NCBI GenBank assembly: GCA_032209605.1
Contig: JASFXZ010000010.1
Span: forward strand, 8,701,385 to 8,765,384
DNA: 64,000 bases
Source: Mactromeris polynyma
Taxonomy: Eukaryota > Mollusca > Bivalvia > Venerida > Mactridae
Direction of reading: 5' to 3'
Position numbers and translations under genes: made by a program. Below are positions 1 through 12,800 of this stretch, piece after piece (the first letter of the stretch is position 1; the number at the start of each line of letters is the position of its first letter). Below the pieces are notes generated by a model. That model searched no databases. It was not told the DNA's origin and was given only the letters and a program-made list of their open reading frames with translations.

Positions 1-2190
1 AGAACGATATCAATTGTTGCAATTTGCTAGCAGCAAAATCAAATTAAAGAAAATATTCCTCGACAACGTGAGCATGAATACTAAATAAACACACTTAATG
101 TAACAGCACCACAACAATGTGTTTACTATGAATATTGAATCATATTTGTTCTTAAACAATGTGGATTTTCTTGTCGTTACCGGATGTTGACTTTTTAGCA
201 CAAAAGGCACGTACAATGGTAAAACAATTTTATCCTCTATGATGCGATAACAATGTATACCATAAAAGTCTCTCGAAATTCATAACTTAATTACTTTTAA
301 TCAACACGGATGTATAGCATTAAGTGTTAAGTCAACCTATCGAATGTTAATGCTAAATACCATTTATTAACAAATGCGAATGTTTTGTGTAAAAATACCG
401 TACAGGAAGTGCCACAAAAAGTGCAAAGCCACCAAAAAAGCGCATATCTACTCCTTTTCATGTTTTTCCCAAACAAAAAAAATTAACTGGTGTTGATAAA
501 ACGAAATGCATGTAGTAATGGCGATCTGATGCCCATCATTAGTATATTATTATCAATACTTCCTCGGGCCATATTTCGTCGTATAACAAGGATAATAATC
601 ATTTTTTATTGAAAAGTACGATACACAAGACAAATAGAATGTGGTGCAGGGAATGTCATATTAACTAATCAAAACTACATTAGACAGATCTAGACAAAAG
701 TAAAGGAAGGATGCATACGTAAGGAAGGACATAAAAACAATATCAATCGGTACTTGAGGTGCACAGATCACACAGCGATTGCAAACCCGAAAGAATGAGA
801 CTGCCGAAATAAGGACACGAAAACCACACAACTCGGCATCATCGGCAAGTTCATTAACATGATCAAAAGCGTCTTCTGCGTATATAAATTGTATTCTTTT
901 CATGTAATAACTATCCAATTATCAAAAATCACATTTACTAAAATTCACCTGAACAATGGAAAAGCCTTGTATGCTCCCATGGTCTTTTCTGTTGTTGAAT
1001 CGATTTTGCTATGTTGGATGCCAAAATAGCCGTCAATGTACTAACGCATTAACCATAATCCAATTGATAATAGCGCTAATCAGCGAACTAACTCAACTTG
1101 TCACGACATCAATAAACCTCGCTTTTATTAATGATATTCTGGTCAAATGAGGTTACACGCCAGTACGTCTTACAATATTTTCCAAAACCTTACTGAGCAT
1201 TTATATAAAGAGTGTGTCTGAGTTGAATGAAAGTATCTGGGTCACATTTAACTAGTAGCAACACAAACTGTTGTTTTCAAAAGACGAGAACGGCATAACG
1301 TTGCATATTGTGCTCCTGAGATAACAGATGACGAGTAAACATAAGAGCGGGAAACTAGGTTAAATTGACCGGTCGACAAGAAATATCTGTGTTTTTTTAA
1401 TTTGTCCTAAAAGTATGTGAATAACTTAGTTTTATATATGATGCAAATATTTAGAAACAAGTGTAATTACGACTCTTAATGGTATTTAATTATGCGTATT
1501 AATTATACCTCGTTTAAGTTCAATATAAAAAAGCCACTTAAACATTACTTTGTACGCAATAATGTATTTGTGAATTTCTGTAAACGAAACTGCAAACTAC
1601 ATGATGTGTATCCAATTGAAAACTACTTGTACGTCCAGGTAGTAGACCAAAACATTTTGCTTTTAGATATTTTTCGACCCCATCATCTGCTTTCATGCAA
1701 AAATTAAGCATATAGCTATTCCTTTTGCCGCTGTTTTCGCCGTGTTATAACATAATGATTTGAAAATCTACCATATAATCCGGGTAATAAATTGCGATAT
1801 TACGGCGGTAAATCGTTCTACGCTGTAATCCAGGACATTGCCCGTATCAAATTACCTAACAAGTCCACATAATTTCTTTTTTTTCAAAGGGAACTTTCAA
1901 TAGGATCAAACGCATTTTGGATTCTACAAACCAGGCGTTATCCTTTATAGGAAGCCATTAATGCGCATTTGCAATAACTTGGCCGATTAAGTCTTTCTAT
2001 GACAAGATCAATACTGTATTTCGAAGATCAAAATAAATCCCAGCTTCTATCAAGTTTTAAACGACACGAGTTTGCAAACATATAAGGCTAGTGAGTCTGT
2101 CATAGTGATAAAAAGTATAGTTCCCGAACGATAACCTCATTCCCGCACAAGCAGTAGGACACGTCCAAGTTGTGTAAGATACATTGAATT
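1..2190. other. Gene-free AT-rich stretch
   Basis: I see no coding signal here. Open frames are below 90 codons, lack recognisable domains and do not sit between credible splice sites. No tandem repeat or inverted-repeat element stood out. Confidence 0.5.
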
Positions 2191-2325
2191 GTTACGGGGA
2201 ACGCCATATACGTATGAGAATGCCTCCCCACGCAGACCCCCGGGAACACAAAACACCACCGAGGAGGTGCAAGGGTAAACATGTATGGGCATATGGGTGC
2301 AAGGAATGGTCTAATCGTCTATAAA
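2191..2325 (+). repeat. Interspersed repeat family A, copy 1 (diverged)
   Basis: This is a diverged copy of a roughly 170-bp element found six times in the window. It shares the GGGAACGCCATATAC start block, the CTCCCCACGCAGACC block, the GAGGAGGTGCAAGGGTA block and the GCAAGGAATGGTCT end block. No coding capacity is visible, and I could not identify terminal inverted repeats. It is an unclassified non-autonomous element. Confidence 0.75.
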
Positions 2326-4100
2326 AAACAACTAATGGGTATTTAGGGGATCAACACGGGGGAACATTTAAACTGACAAAAGGTACGTTAATGTTTCATT
2401 TAACCAATCAGTCTAATGAAGAGGGATAGTTGTTTGTAAAGCTGAATGGCTCGGTATTGTTTATGCGTAATGAAAAGGACGTATACATAAAAAATTGTTT
2501 TGTATTGATACAAATATTTATTTCAAACAAACGTCTCGCACCGTAAGATTTGTATTGACTCATCCGATTTATCTTATTTATTTCTTAAATACACCGTATT
2601 AAGCTATTTAATTCAATTTCGAATTTCAGCATACAATACTGGTTATTGATTGGCCCGTAGTATTTACAATTGTGTGGGGTTTTTTTATTTGTGAATTCTG
2701 TCCAAAAAGATGTTGATGTATTCAATTTGTGAAACTCAAAATTTTTTGTAGTCTTGGTGACCATATTGAAAGTGCTGAAATTCCCTGAAAAAAAGTATTT
2801 TTGCAAAAAAAATATTTTCGTAGTGACCTACATCGATCCCTGCATTCAGAAATGTGAATAACTCAATTTCTTACAAATATGTCATTGGGCCAAAACTCTC
2901 AGAGACTGCCACAAATATGAATTATTTTACGATTAATACTGATGTCTATTCGTTAATTGATCGATCTTAGTAATATCACATAACACAATTCAGCAACGGA
3001 CATTTTGTTTTATTGACATAACCAATTGAGATAAAATTGCCAAATTGTTGCGAATGCTGTATCAGTGGGTCAGATGCGAGGTACATGCGTGAGAATGATT
3101 TTTTTGGAAGCTGGCTTAATGCAAGTTTATTTGCTAATCAATATCGAAACATTATTCAACGTGTGGGAATATTAGAAGATAAACGTATTCGCCAATAGTA
3201 GTTATTGTATCTCCAGATGAGGCGTTCTAGATTACAGCTTACGTAACTGATCGAAGGGTGTGTACTTTTGATTGACTTGTATATGTTCCACTAGAGCAGC
3301 TACAATCGGTAAGTAAGACATGGTGGTATTAACAAAGATACGCGTAAATCGTAAAAACAGTATAATGTGTAAAATTAACAGGAAATGTCACATACAAAAT
3401 ACGCACATACCATATAAACACAAGGAGAAATTACAATATATACATACGAATAAAGAACTACTAAGGCAAATGGGACAAGACAAAGAAGTTATAGGTGAAA
3501 AAAGGAGTACCGCCTGTAAATGTGTTAGTGGCAAACATACAAGTTGTGTTTAAATCTTGTTTGAGGCATACATTGCAACCAAACCTCACAATAATCCTGC
3601 ACTCATCCAAGTAACGGAGATACAATTTAACCTAAGATGCATTAATCACAAACGTTGCGTGTTATTCTAAAATAAAAGTTCAACTCCCCATATGAATTCT
3701 GGGATTCGCCAACTTATTCCATGACATTATTCATTAGTCCAGTTCACCAACCAGGTTGTGCATTTATTAATAGATGATATTGAATGACTGTAACTGTGTT
3801 AATAAGACGCTTTTAAATTGCGAGCTGTTCTAAATATCAACGATCATTGAATATTAAAGTCATGGAGCCCATTACCTCGTGTACAAAGGTTTTACTTACG
3901 AGTGGGAACGTTCTTAGTTCCAAATAAAGCATCAATTATTCTGATTCAAATTAATGTTCTCGTATTTCACAATTAAGTATGATGAAACTCTGCATTTGTA
4001 TCAATGGAAGTTCCTTCACTTGTCTTTGCGAGTCTGTACCCGGCAACTCTTTTAAATGTTCTGTTGGGTTCGTATAGATAGAACATGTTGTCTCCTGATA
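2326..4100. other. Gene-free stretch
   Basis: This stretch holds only short open frames without recognisable motifs. The longest plus-strand frame, at 3320-3553, is lysine-rich and of low complexity. I would not call it a gene. No repeat was identified. Confidence 0.45.
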
Positions 4101-4428
4101 TACAATAAAAACAAGAAATATCTTGAAAAAAGATTGTTGGCACAATTTGAAGGTTAAGATTGTTGTGCAACATAAAAAAAATGCCCAGATGTTACGATTG
4201 CTGGTCATTCCAGATCCCAAATGGATTTCGGTAAAGTCACCGAAATTCAGTGGGTTTCGGTAAGGGTTCGTATCCTTTATCGAAAGTTTACCCAATCCGT
4301 GTAAAGGTTGCAAACGTTGTTCAGTTGAAGAGAAATTGTCTTGGTGGTTAACGTAAGAATTGATTGGTTTCACAACACTGATTTGCAAATAACAAAACCA
4401 TGTTCGTACGACTGCGCCGAAAAAAACA
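4101..4428. repeat. Interspersed repeat family C, copy 1
   Basis: This segment is matched in reverse complement by 41466-41793. Shared blocks in order are AACAAGAAATATCTTGAAAA, AATTTGAAGGTTAAGATT, CCGAAATTCAGTG, GAGAAATTGTCTTGGTGGTTAA (shown here only as part of the match) and ACTGCGCCGAAAAA. The correspondence is colinear over about 330 bp. A 145-codon minus-strand frame crosses this copy but is not maintained in the other, so I treat it as non-coding transposon sequence. The element class is unknown. Confidence 0.75.
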
Positions 4429-6229
4429 TTGATATATATATATGTTTGTCTCTGTTTAAGTAACTCGTTTAAAGACTGTTATATAAACACAATTTTGTCA
4501 CTCTTGAAAGAAAAGAATTATATAAAAACGAAAGAGAAGGCATAGTACACAGCCACCCCAAAAAACTCAAGAGACCTTAAAAATATACATACATATAAAA
4601 AAGTATATACATTTAATTACAAAGGCAATTGGGATACAATACATAAACATAGATGATAGGCTTAAGTGAGTTTTTGCGGAGAAAAGCGATCAACATGTTT
4701 ACTTGTAAAATGTATAAAACTCATAAATCGTTTTAACAAACTAGTAATACCTTATATAAGATATAATATTAATCTGTAAAACCAGCCAATTTAAATTGGT
4801 GATCTTATTTGACCATTCATATTAAAGCAATTCCAGTTTAGAAGGTTTGACATTCGACATGCATCCGCGAACCTTTTAAGTTTTTAACACACTAGCGTTG
4901 GTCAGTAGTAAAAATGTAGAAGTCCTACATGTATAAACCATTTTAAGCTAACTCTTGTCTACTGTTTAATATACCGTTATTTGTCATAAATAGCCCATAT
5001 TTTAACACTTACTCCATCCTTAAAACTCGATGAACTTTTAGTTTGATCAAGTTTTATGTTGAATTACAGAAGTTAATACCCTCGAAGCCAGACACTTTAA
5101 AATGCTTCGTTTCAAGAATAATAATAAGCTAATGTCAGTAATGATTCTTTAATACATGGCCAATATTTCTAATATTATTTGCCGTTCGCTCTATCTATAA
5201 ATTGTCTGAGTATTCGTTGCTTGATACGCCAAATGATGTCAGTAGGACGAACAAAGTCGCTCAGTATTCTCTCAGCAACATGTTGACAAAGACAATGACA
5301 CATTGCTATTGTTATGCTAATCTATAACGGGAATTATTCCCGATTCATCTCGCGATATTTTGTGCCAACTTCTTGTTTAAAAACAGAATGTTTTATGTCG
5401 CTAGTAAAAGCATATTGCTGAAACAGCGGTGTGCCGATGTTCAATGTGTATCAAAATAGAAACAGTTTTGCAACAGTGTGTGGTACTTTAATGTATATGG
5501 CATTTTGTTATTATTAAGATTAATCGAGCTTATCACGGCATTTAATGCTTGCTCGAGCAATTACTGAATGTAAAGCTTTCACAGTAAGCGTGCCTTCTTA
5601 ATGAAAACATTTCAGATTTAAAGTTTGTTCATGGGGACTCAATTATTTATCTGTATCGACTGATGTTAATATATTTGGAGAAAATTGTCAATAAGTTTGT
5701 CTCGCCTTTACTAGTATGAATGTGCAATGCAACCTCAAGAGAACGATCCTGTCTTGAGCAACAAGCTTTCTTCAACAACATAATCATTATTAACGTAGCA
5801 CTACCAAAAGTTTACTTTGCTCTCAACAGAGAGGTTGCACTGTATACCTCAAACCAGTTGTTGAAATATCTTTAAAAATAAATACGTATCATGTATACAC
5901 TTTTATTATGCCCAATTGAGATCTCGTCCTTGCTAGTTTTTGCCTTTGTCTTGCCTATGTAGTATATTACTTAATGGCTTCATTACGTAGTCTAAGATTA
6001 CAAAAAGATTTACCTTATGGCTCCGATACCACAAAATATCTCAATCGATACCTGTCTCATACTCATATTATGCAGCTGATATAATACAGTTGTGAGCTTT
6101 TCTGCTGCTGCTTTACGTGATGTGATACGCACAAAAAACATCATTGACCGTGGTGATAGCCGAGGTCAGTAATTATTTTGGTGCATATTTTTGCGTAACC
6201 GGTATCAGATGGATTTATGTAACATATAA
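4429..6229. other. Gene-free AT-rich stretch
   Basis: There is a short (AT)n run near 4432-4442. No open frame has recognisable content, and I see no other structure. Confidence 0.5.
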
Positions 6230-6456
6230 GCGCTGAGCACTATGGGATTTACAATCTCTTCAGTAAGTGACGTAATTTCAAGAAAACGCAATATGTGATG
6301 TCACCATTTGCACGCAGGAAACAATATTTACTACATAGGTCACTTCGTTTTCATATTGCCATATGGGGCAAATATTTCTTACTGTAAGTACATGGTGACG
6401 TCACACGTGAAGTGTTCTGGAAATGATGTCACCTAAAGAAGAGCAGCGCCGCTTAG
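6230..6456. mobile_element. TIR element (MITE) family D, copy 1
   Basis: The element has long imperfect terminal inverted repeats. AAGTGACGTAATTTC at 6265 faces the complement of GGAAATGATGTCACC ending at 6433, and both arms contain further GTGACGTCA/TGATGTCAC words. The arms run for about 40 bp. A homologous copy lies inverted at 51258-51475, and homology extends past the inner arms into TATGGGATTTACAA on the left. It has no coding capacity and is non-autonomous. Confidence 0.75.
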
Positions 6457-7110
6457 ATATATAAATCTAAAATGGCGTAATATACTTTTGGGAAACTATA
6501 CTGATCGAAGTTTACTCTTCAAATATGGAAATATGGGCCGTCAAACCCCCTAAAAGCATCACTATCATTCAGAACAAAGTTCTCACCTTTGACGAAACTT
6601 GCTGGCAGCTCCTAATAAGCAATTTGTTTGAGATAATGAGATGTTTGTTAGACAATTACACCATTTATATGGCTTTTCGTCGTCTTAATGGATACAATAT
6701 TGCATTATCTGTTTATTGGAATTTAAGGAAGAAGTATAAGGCTTATTAGAAATTTGGTCTGATGTGAAACTCTCCAACTCTCTCGCCTAATTATGGTTAA
6801 AACTAATGTGAAACCAACGGACGAAGCAACACCCCTATAAGATATCCAAACGTCATTAATGCAAAAGCTGATACACAGTATAGATAAGGCTTCTACCAGA
6901 CGGACATGTCAAAACTTGGTTATAACGATCCTATAAATGAACGACAGAGAAGGAGCAAATTATAAGTAAATTTAGGTGTAGACATTTTCTGACTAAATTC
7001 TGTTAGACTGTACTATAAGCGGGACAGTTTTTAACTTTTAAAAAAGTAATCAGTCCACAATAGAGAGGTATTAGATGGAATTCAAATTAATCCGAAATGA
7101 CGCCGAAAAG
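6457..7110. other. Gene-free stretch
   Basis: The 74-codon frame at 6525-6749 (+) has no recognisable domain and lacks homologous support in the window. I see nothing else. Confidence 0.4.
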
Positions 7111-7288
7111 CTGTCTCCTTTATGGTCGATCAGGCCTTTCCTTGTGCCCCTGCTCCCATGCGTATTTGCCCTTGCACCTCCTCGGTGCCTGATGTTTTGT
7201 GGAATGTTGTTTTCCAGGGGCTCTGTGTGGGGAGGTATTGTCTTATGTATGTGGCGTTCCCTGTATCAACTTAATATCTCTTTTACAA
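7111..7288 (-). repeat. Interspersed repeat family A, copy 2 (inverted)
   Basis: This is the reverse-complement orientation of the six-copy family. TGTGGCGTTCCCTGTATCAA near the right end is the complement of the GGGAACGCC start block, and TTATGGTCGATCAGGCC near the left end is the complement of the CTGGCAGACCATAA end block. A 77-codon frame (7075-7308) across it is a passenger. Confidence 0.85.
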
Positions 7289-8079
7289 CAGGTACGAACA
7301 AAAATTAATTTTAGATCCATAAAAGTTAAGTCAGACATTATAAATTTCTTTTTGATAAGATTGTAACGATCTAGTGTGGTTTGTACCGCCGGATGTAAGC
7401 ATCCTATCAGTTAGAATGTGTGTACACCGTCATTTTATGCCGACCTTTGAGATTAACTCAAAGTAAAGACTGATCAAACCTGAGATGAAATTAATTTATA
7501 CCAGCAATTGTATTTTCAACATTTCGGCTCCAAAGATAATTCATCCTCAAGATATCTCGGCCTAAGTATTGTAACTGCATTGCAGCGCGGACAGTATATT
7601 TTGTTTGTATTTTCCCATAATTCCTCGTTGAATCTACACATTCAAACTTATTTTGTCCTGTTACAAAACTAAGCACATCAAAACATTATGAACAAATATG
7701 TACTCAAGAGCAAGACAGCTTGATTGTGAACTTGTTCTTAATAATTACACCACATGCATATTTTCAGAAACCGAATGAAGTCTGCGAAATGGTACGCATT
7801 TTACACAAAGTAGCGGTTGGCTTTAAAACTGTTTCTTTGTCAGTGCGACCAGTAGTCTAAATAATCCTTCTCCAAAATTTTGAAAGAATACAAATTGTGG
7901 AACACAGTATTATCTTACCTAATGCAGGTCATTCACTTTTCAAATGGTCTAAAGGTGACCTCTGAAAGAATGTACACGATATAAATTACATTTTGTACAA
8001 GCGACGACTTTGGTTTTTGTCGAACAGACCAAGTACGGATCCACATTCTATCTCAAACTGTAAACGCCTCAATACAAGA
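7289..8079. other. Gene-free stretch
   Basis: Only short uninformative open frames are present. No tandem or inverted repeat was detected by eye. Confidence 0.45.
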
Positions 8080-8255
8080 GAGAGAATAAGTAGCTACATG
8101 GAACGCAACATTCATAAGACAGTGCCTCCCAACATAGACCTCCGGGAAAACAACAATCCATAAAACATAAAACCCCGAGTAGGTTAAAGGGTACATACGT
8201 TAGGGAACAGAGGCGCAAGAAATGGCCTGGCAGACCATAAATTAATTTCTATTTT
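8080..8255 (+). repeat. Interspersed repeat family A, copy 3
   Basis: The copy starts with AGAGAGAATAAGTAGCTAC, followed by the GGAACGC block, CAGACCTCCGGGAAAAC, ACATACGTTAGGGAACAG and GGCCTGGCAGACCATAA. It is closely similar to the copies at 26005 and 41898, including the leading AGAGA...TAAGT, which suggests that word is part of the element. Confidence 0.88.
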
Positions 8256-9909
8256 CTTCCCAATATAAAAGAAGTTGCAGTTGCAGTACTGACGAAAGTA
8301 CTACCAGAATATATTAACAAATACCCACCCTGAGTAGTCCTCACAGTGCTTTGAAAGTATAATTCCAGCATAACTATTGAAAATAATTCCAAATTCGTTG
8401 TCGGGTGATGGTGTTCATAAAGATATCTTATCTGTAATGTTCAACATATGTGTGTCATATGTTTGTGTCAAATGAGATTTAAAGACCTGTAATGTTGATT
8501 TGCTTTTTGCTAAGTTTCGCATCGTACGTAATTTTTGTGCCATTTGTAAATGTAATGAGGTTTACATAACTGTTTACTGTCCTACACTCCCGGATTCTAT
8601 AGTGATATTATAAAAATCTAGACTTATGTTACGACAATATAATAATATCATATACTCCTTATTCCAACAGTGTCATTTGTCTCTTAACATTTGTATCAAA
8701 CTTTGTCTCCTTCCCTCAAAATCATAGGGGCTTTTTATATTGTCTTAAGGTGTGATTTGAAATATGGTTATAATTATACAGCATTCAAAAATGCTGGTAT
8801 AATTTTGTATTTTGAAAATCTTCACCAAGCAAAGAATATTATTTTTTCTCTCTGTGAAGAAAACGCTTTTAGAATTAGGAAACGGTGTTGCAATCTCTTG
8901 ATAATTGCTTCTAATTTTCCACTTGTTCTAAAGTTCTTTTTTCTAGTTTTCAATTTTGAATTACAGCTTTCATGATGGAGTTTTACATCGTTTATCATCA
9001 GTGTTCAAATCACGTATCGCGGTCAGTTAACTGACAGAAAAAATACTGAAATATTCTGATTAACCCCGTGAAAACATCTAAAACTTCGCATCTATTTAAC
9101 AAATAAATAATGGTTTCTTAAATCTGAAACAGGTTTTTCTAAATATACATTGTGAAGTCTTAAGAAACTTGCAATATGTTTAAAACATTATTTTAAATAA
9201 ATTTGATTTAATATAACATTTTTCACAGTATGAAAACAGCACTATATGATCTTGGTACTGATTACGAATCAATGCGCTGAAACCACTGAAGTTGTTCGGT
9301 ATTGATCACTGGTTTTGTATTCAACACTTCCAAATTCACAGTTTGTACCATTATTGTCCTTGGTGAACCATTTGCGCAAGTATGGAGTATGTTATGCAGG
9401 TTTCGCCTAGATATTGGACTATGTTTAACCGTTTCACTTACCTGTTAGTTTTCGCAGTTAAGCGATGCAACTGTCCAAAATTGCCATATAACTAGTCGTT
9501 CTACCGAACAACTTAAAACGAGTTCTGTTGTAGTGGTAGATCTGTTGACAGTTTTGCAGATAACATCATTCATTAAAATACTTAAATTTTTGTCACGGAA
9601 CCCGGACCGATCTACCGAAAGTAGGCGCAATTCATATTTCTCTCCTCCTCGCTGGTTCTCCAGGCGTGTATATCAATCTTAAAAAAAAATGAAATAATAT
9701 AAAAAAATCAACTGAATGTACATACTCAACCAAATATTGTCGCAAACAAAATTCCTAGTGATAATTTACCGAAATACATATAAAGCTGGAGAGCGTCGTA
9801 TGACTGCAAAATGTAAACCTCTTTAAGAATGCCGTTCGGTACAAAAACGGGATATATGAGACAGTTTTCTACCATGTCTGTACGCAGTAGTCACCTTACT
9901 ACGAGCACA
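8256..9909. other. Gene-free AT-rich stretch
   Basis: The 94-codon frame at 8691-8975 (+) is rich in Phe, Leu and Ile, as expected of AT-rich non-coding DNA, and has no recognised domain. No repeat was noted. Confidence 0.45.
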
Positions 9910-11075
9910 AATAAAGCTCCACTACGTGAGAACATGAAGCCCACAACGTGAGAACACAAAGCCCACAACGTGAGAACATGAAGCCCACAACGTGAGAACA
10001 TGAAGCCCACAACGTGAGAACATGAAGCCCACAACGTGAGAACATGAAGCCCACAACGTGAGAACATGAAGCCCACAACGTGAGAACATGAAGCCCACAA
10101 CGTGAGAACACAAAGCCCACAACGTGAGAACATGAAGCCCACAACGTGAGAACATGAAGCCCACAACGTGAGAACATGAAGCCCACAACGTGAGAACATG
10201 AAGCCCACAACGTGAGAACATGAAGCCCACAACGTGAGAACATGAAGCCCACAACGTGAGAACACAAAGCCCACAACGTGAGAACATGAAGCCCACAACG
10301 TGAGAACATGAAGCCCACAACGTGAGAACATGAAGCCCACAACGTGAGAACATAAAGCCCACAACGTGAGAACATGAAGCGAACACGGTACGAACATGAA
10401 ACCAACAACGTGCGATCAAAAAGCCCACAACGTGACAACATGAAGCCCACACGGTGCGAACATGAAGCCCACAACGTGCGATCATAAAGCCCACAACGTG
10501 AGAACATGAAGCCCACACGGTGCGAACATGAAGCCCACAACGTGCGATCATAAAGCCCACAACGTGGGAACATCAAGCCCACAATGTACGCGCATGAAGC
10601 CTACACGGTGCGAACACAAAGCCCACAACATGCAATCATAAAGCCCACAACGTGGGAACATCTAGCCCACAATGTACGCGCATGAAGCCCACACGGTGCG
10701 AACACAAAGCCCACAACGTGCGAACACGAAGCCCATAACGTGAGAACATGAAGCGTTCACGGTGCGAACATGAAGCCCACAACGTGCGAACATGAAGCCC
10801 ACAACGTGGGAACATCAAGCCCACAATGTACTCGCATGAAGCCTACACGGTGCGAACACAAAGCCCACAACATGCGAACACTTAAGCATTCTACGAGCAC
10901 ACATGTAGTCAATAACGTGCAAACATAAAGGCCTCTACACTCACACATAAAGTCAACTACGTGTGAACACATAAAGTCAACTACGTGTGAACACAAAAAG
11001 TCAACTACGTGCGAACACAAAGCTCACTACGTGAAGACATTTAAGTTAACTACGTGCAAACATAATGACCACTAC
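9910..11075. repeat. 22-bp satellite array with higher-order structure
   Basis: This is a tandem array of about 53 units built on AAGCCCACAACGTGAGAACA plus TG. The first part, 9925-10370, is nearly homogeneous. From 10380 onward variant units alternate: CACGGTGCGAACATG, GTGCGATCATAAAG and AATGTACGCGCATG. A multi-unit block containing GGGAACATC, AATGTACGCGC and CACGGTGCGAACAC recurs near 10567, 10661 and 10809. The array decays from about 10880 into AAGTCAACTACGTGTGAACA units. Because 22 is not a multiple of 3 and the unit has no stop on the minus strand, all three minus frames stay open with a 22-residue period. These frames are artefacts of the array. Confidence 0.95.
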
Positions 11076-12199
11076 ATGTCAACAATCATATCTACGATCT
11101 ATGTTGATAAATTGATACTGAATATGCGTTCCTATTTCTGTACTCAGAAAAACAAGTTATGTATTTGCTGCGAGCCGACTGCCCATACCATTCTATGCTT
11201 TTTTAAATAGATGGAAATAAACGGGGTCCGATTGTATTTATATCACAGTATATGACAGTATATGAAATTATTATTGTCGTTATGCTTGTAATGTGGTGAA
11301 TTGATTTAACGTCTTATCTCTTTGCGTAGTAAACCTTAAATGATTTAATCCCCGCGCTAATTCTCGTAATTTTCGTGCGTTACCTGAATCCCAGTATCGA
11401 CAAACTCAGGAAAGAATCATAAAGTACCGAAAAGAAAACGATATTATCTAGCATGTCTGTTTGTGCCACCATAGTATCGGCATGAAATACAGTAGATTGG
11501 TTATACAGTATTATCAGCACAATGAATCGTTTTGAAAAATGTGCGATATTTGTTGGTAAAACATGGAATGGGAGTGCCAAAATCTATTTTTTTTAAAACA
11601 CAAGGACGTGTACGAATATACAGGTCAACATGTCCTTTCCCGTTTTAAAAATAAATACTTTCTAAATCAGAACAATATTCGAAGATAATAAATTGTCACG
11701 CTGAGAGATATTAAAACTAGAAAATCCATGTAACGCAGCAATGAAGTATAGACACTGTTTAGAAAAACACAACCACAGTGTGATAAATTGAGTTTTAATT
11801 GTAAATACATGTAAGGTGTGCCAAATAGTGTTAAATGACTAGAATATATTTGCCAAAGTATTGGTGTAGTGTCTTGTTACCAGTTTATGTCAATGAGATG
11901 AGGTTCAGTAATGACGGGAAAGGAATAAGTGTAATGTCTGGCTTTGATATTCTTGCATAACAGACCGGGATTACCCGCGTTTCTACCAGTGCTGGAAAAC
12001 CCTTTCTTACATCCCCCAGTGTAGGATGAGCCTCGAGCTGATGACGTTACGAAATGAAGTCACGTATCTAAGAACAATAACTTGAATGAATTTGAAAAAT
12101 AATACGTTACTTCAAGGAAAAATCCCTCAAACTTAAGCGTTTTATGCAGAGCTTCGTTCCCGCTAGTGTTGGAATACAGTCTCACTGCTGAACACAGAC
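11076..12199. other. Gene-free stretch
   Basis: No coding signal or repeat was recognised. The segment separates the 22-bp satellite from the LINE remnant. Confidence 0.45.
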
Positions 12200-12795
12200 A
12201 TCATCAGCCGAGTGCCCATCCTTCGCCGGGTGTTTCACCCATTATCTCGGAACACCCTCTGGAAGATGGGGCAGCAGTGTTGATCAGACACTGCTTGTCT
12301 GTGTTGGCTTCCATGTTGTTTCACTGCGTATGAGCCATAGCCGGACACTCGTTCAGTCTCTCTACCTAGGTTCTGAACGATTTTTTCCTGTTTCTGTCCT
12401 TTACTCCAAGGGCTCCTATCATCTTCCAAAGTGATTGAGCTGGAAATCCTCTGCAGCCAACTTCCACAGCAAAAACACTTGTTTTCCAGCCTTTCTCCCT
12501 ACAAGTGTCCGCAAGTTCCTGGTATTTGAGGTGCTTCCTCTCGCTGTCCTTTCTTCCCAGGGTACAGTTAGCTCTATCAAAACAGTAACCCTCGTGCCGA
12601 ATATTTCTATCAGTACCGGAAGCCAATGCAAGATTTTTATAGTCTTTTACGGTCGCAAAGTTGTTCCGCACAACGTCCCCAATGCAACACCTTTGGAAGA
12701 CGCCCATTTTGGTTGGTTGTTGTTGAGAGGTTGTTGTTTTAGTGATATTGCATTGATATTTACAACCGAAACTAGAAATGTGTCCACGGGACAAG
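12200..12795 (-). pseudogene. Degraded LINE C-terminal fragment
   Basis: Minus-strand reading gives VLIELTVPWEER in one frame. After a frame shift comes KYQELADTCREKGWKTSVF, then EVGCRGF and KMIGALGVKDRNRKKS, and another shift leads to ETERVSGYGSY. The motif order ELTVPWEER, KYxEL, CRExGW, VEVGCRGF is one I recognise from the C-terminal part of non-LTR retrotransposon polyproteins, downstream of the reverse transcriptase. At least two frameshifts show it is inactive. No reverse transcriptase core is visible beside it, so it is a fragment, probably 5'-truncated. The plus-strand 130-codon frame at 12435-12827 is a shadow. Confidence 0.78.
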
Positions 12796-12800
12796 GATGG

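Noticed and set aside
3951..4388. 145-codon minus-strand ORF
   Set aside because: It lies across a dispersed family C repeat. The other copy does not keep the frame.
9891..10824. Several long minus-strand ORFs (up to 227 codons) with a repeated Cys/His/Val-rich peptide
   Set aside because: They are the 22-bp satellite read in three frames. The same peptide cycle appears in each frame, so there is no selection on one reading.
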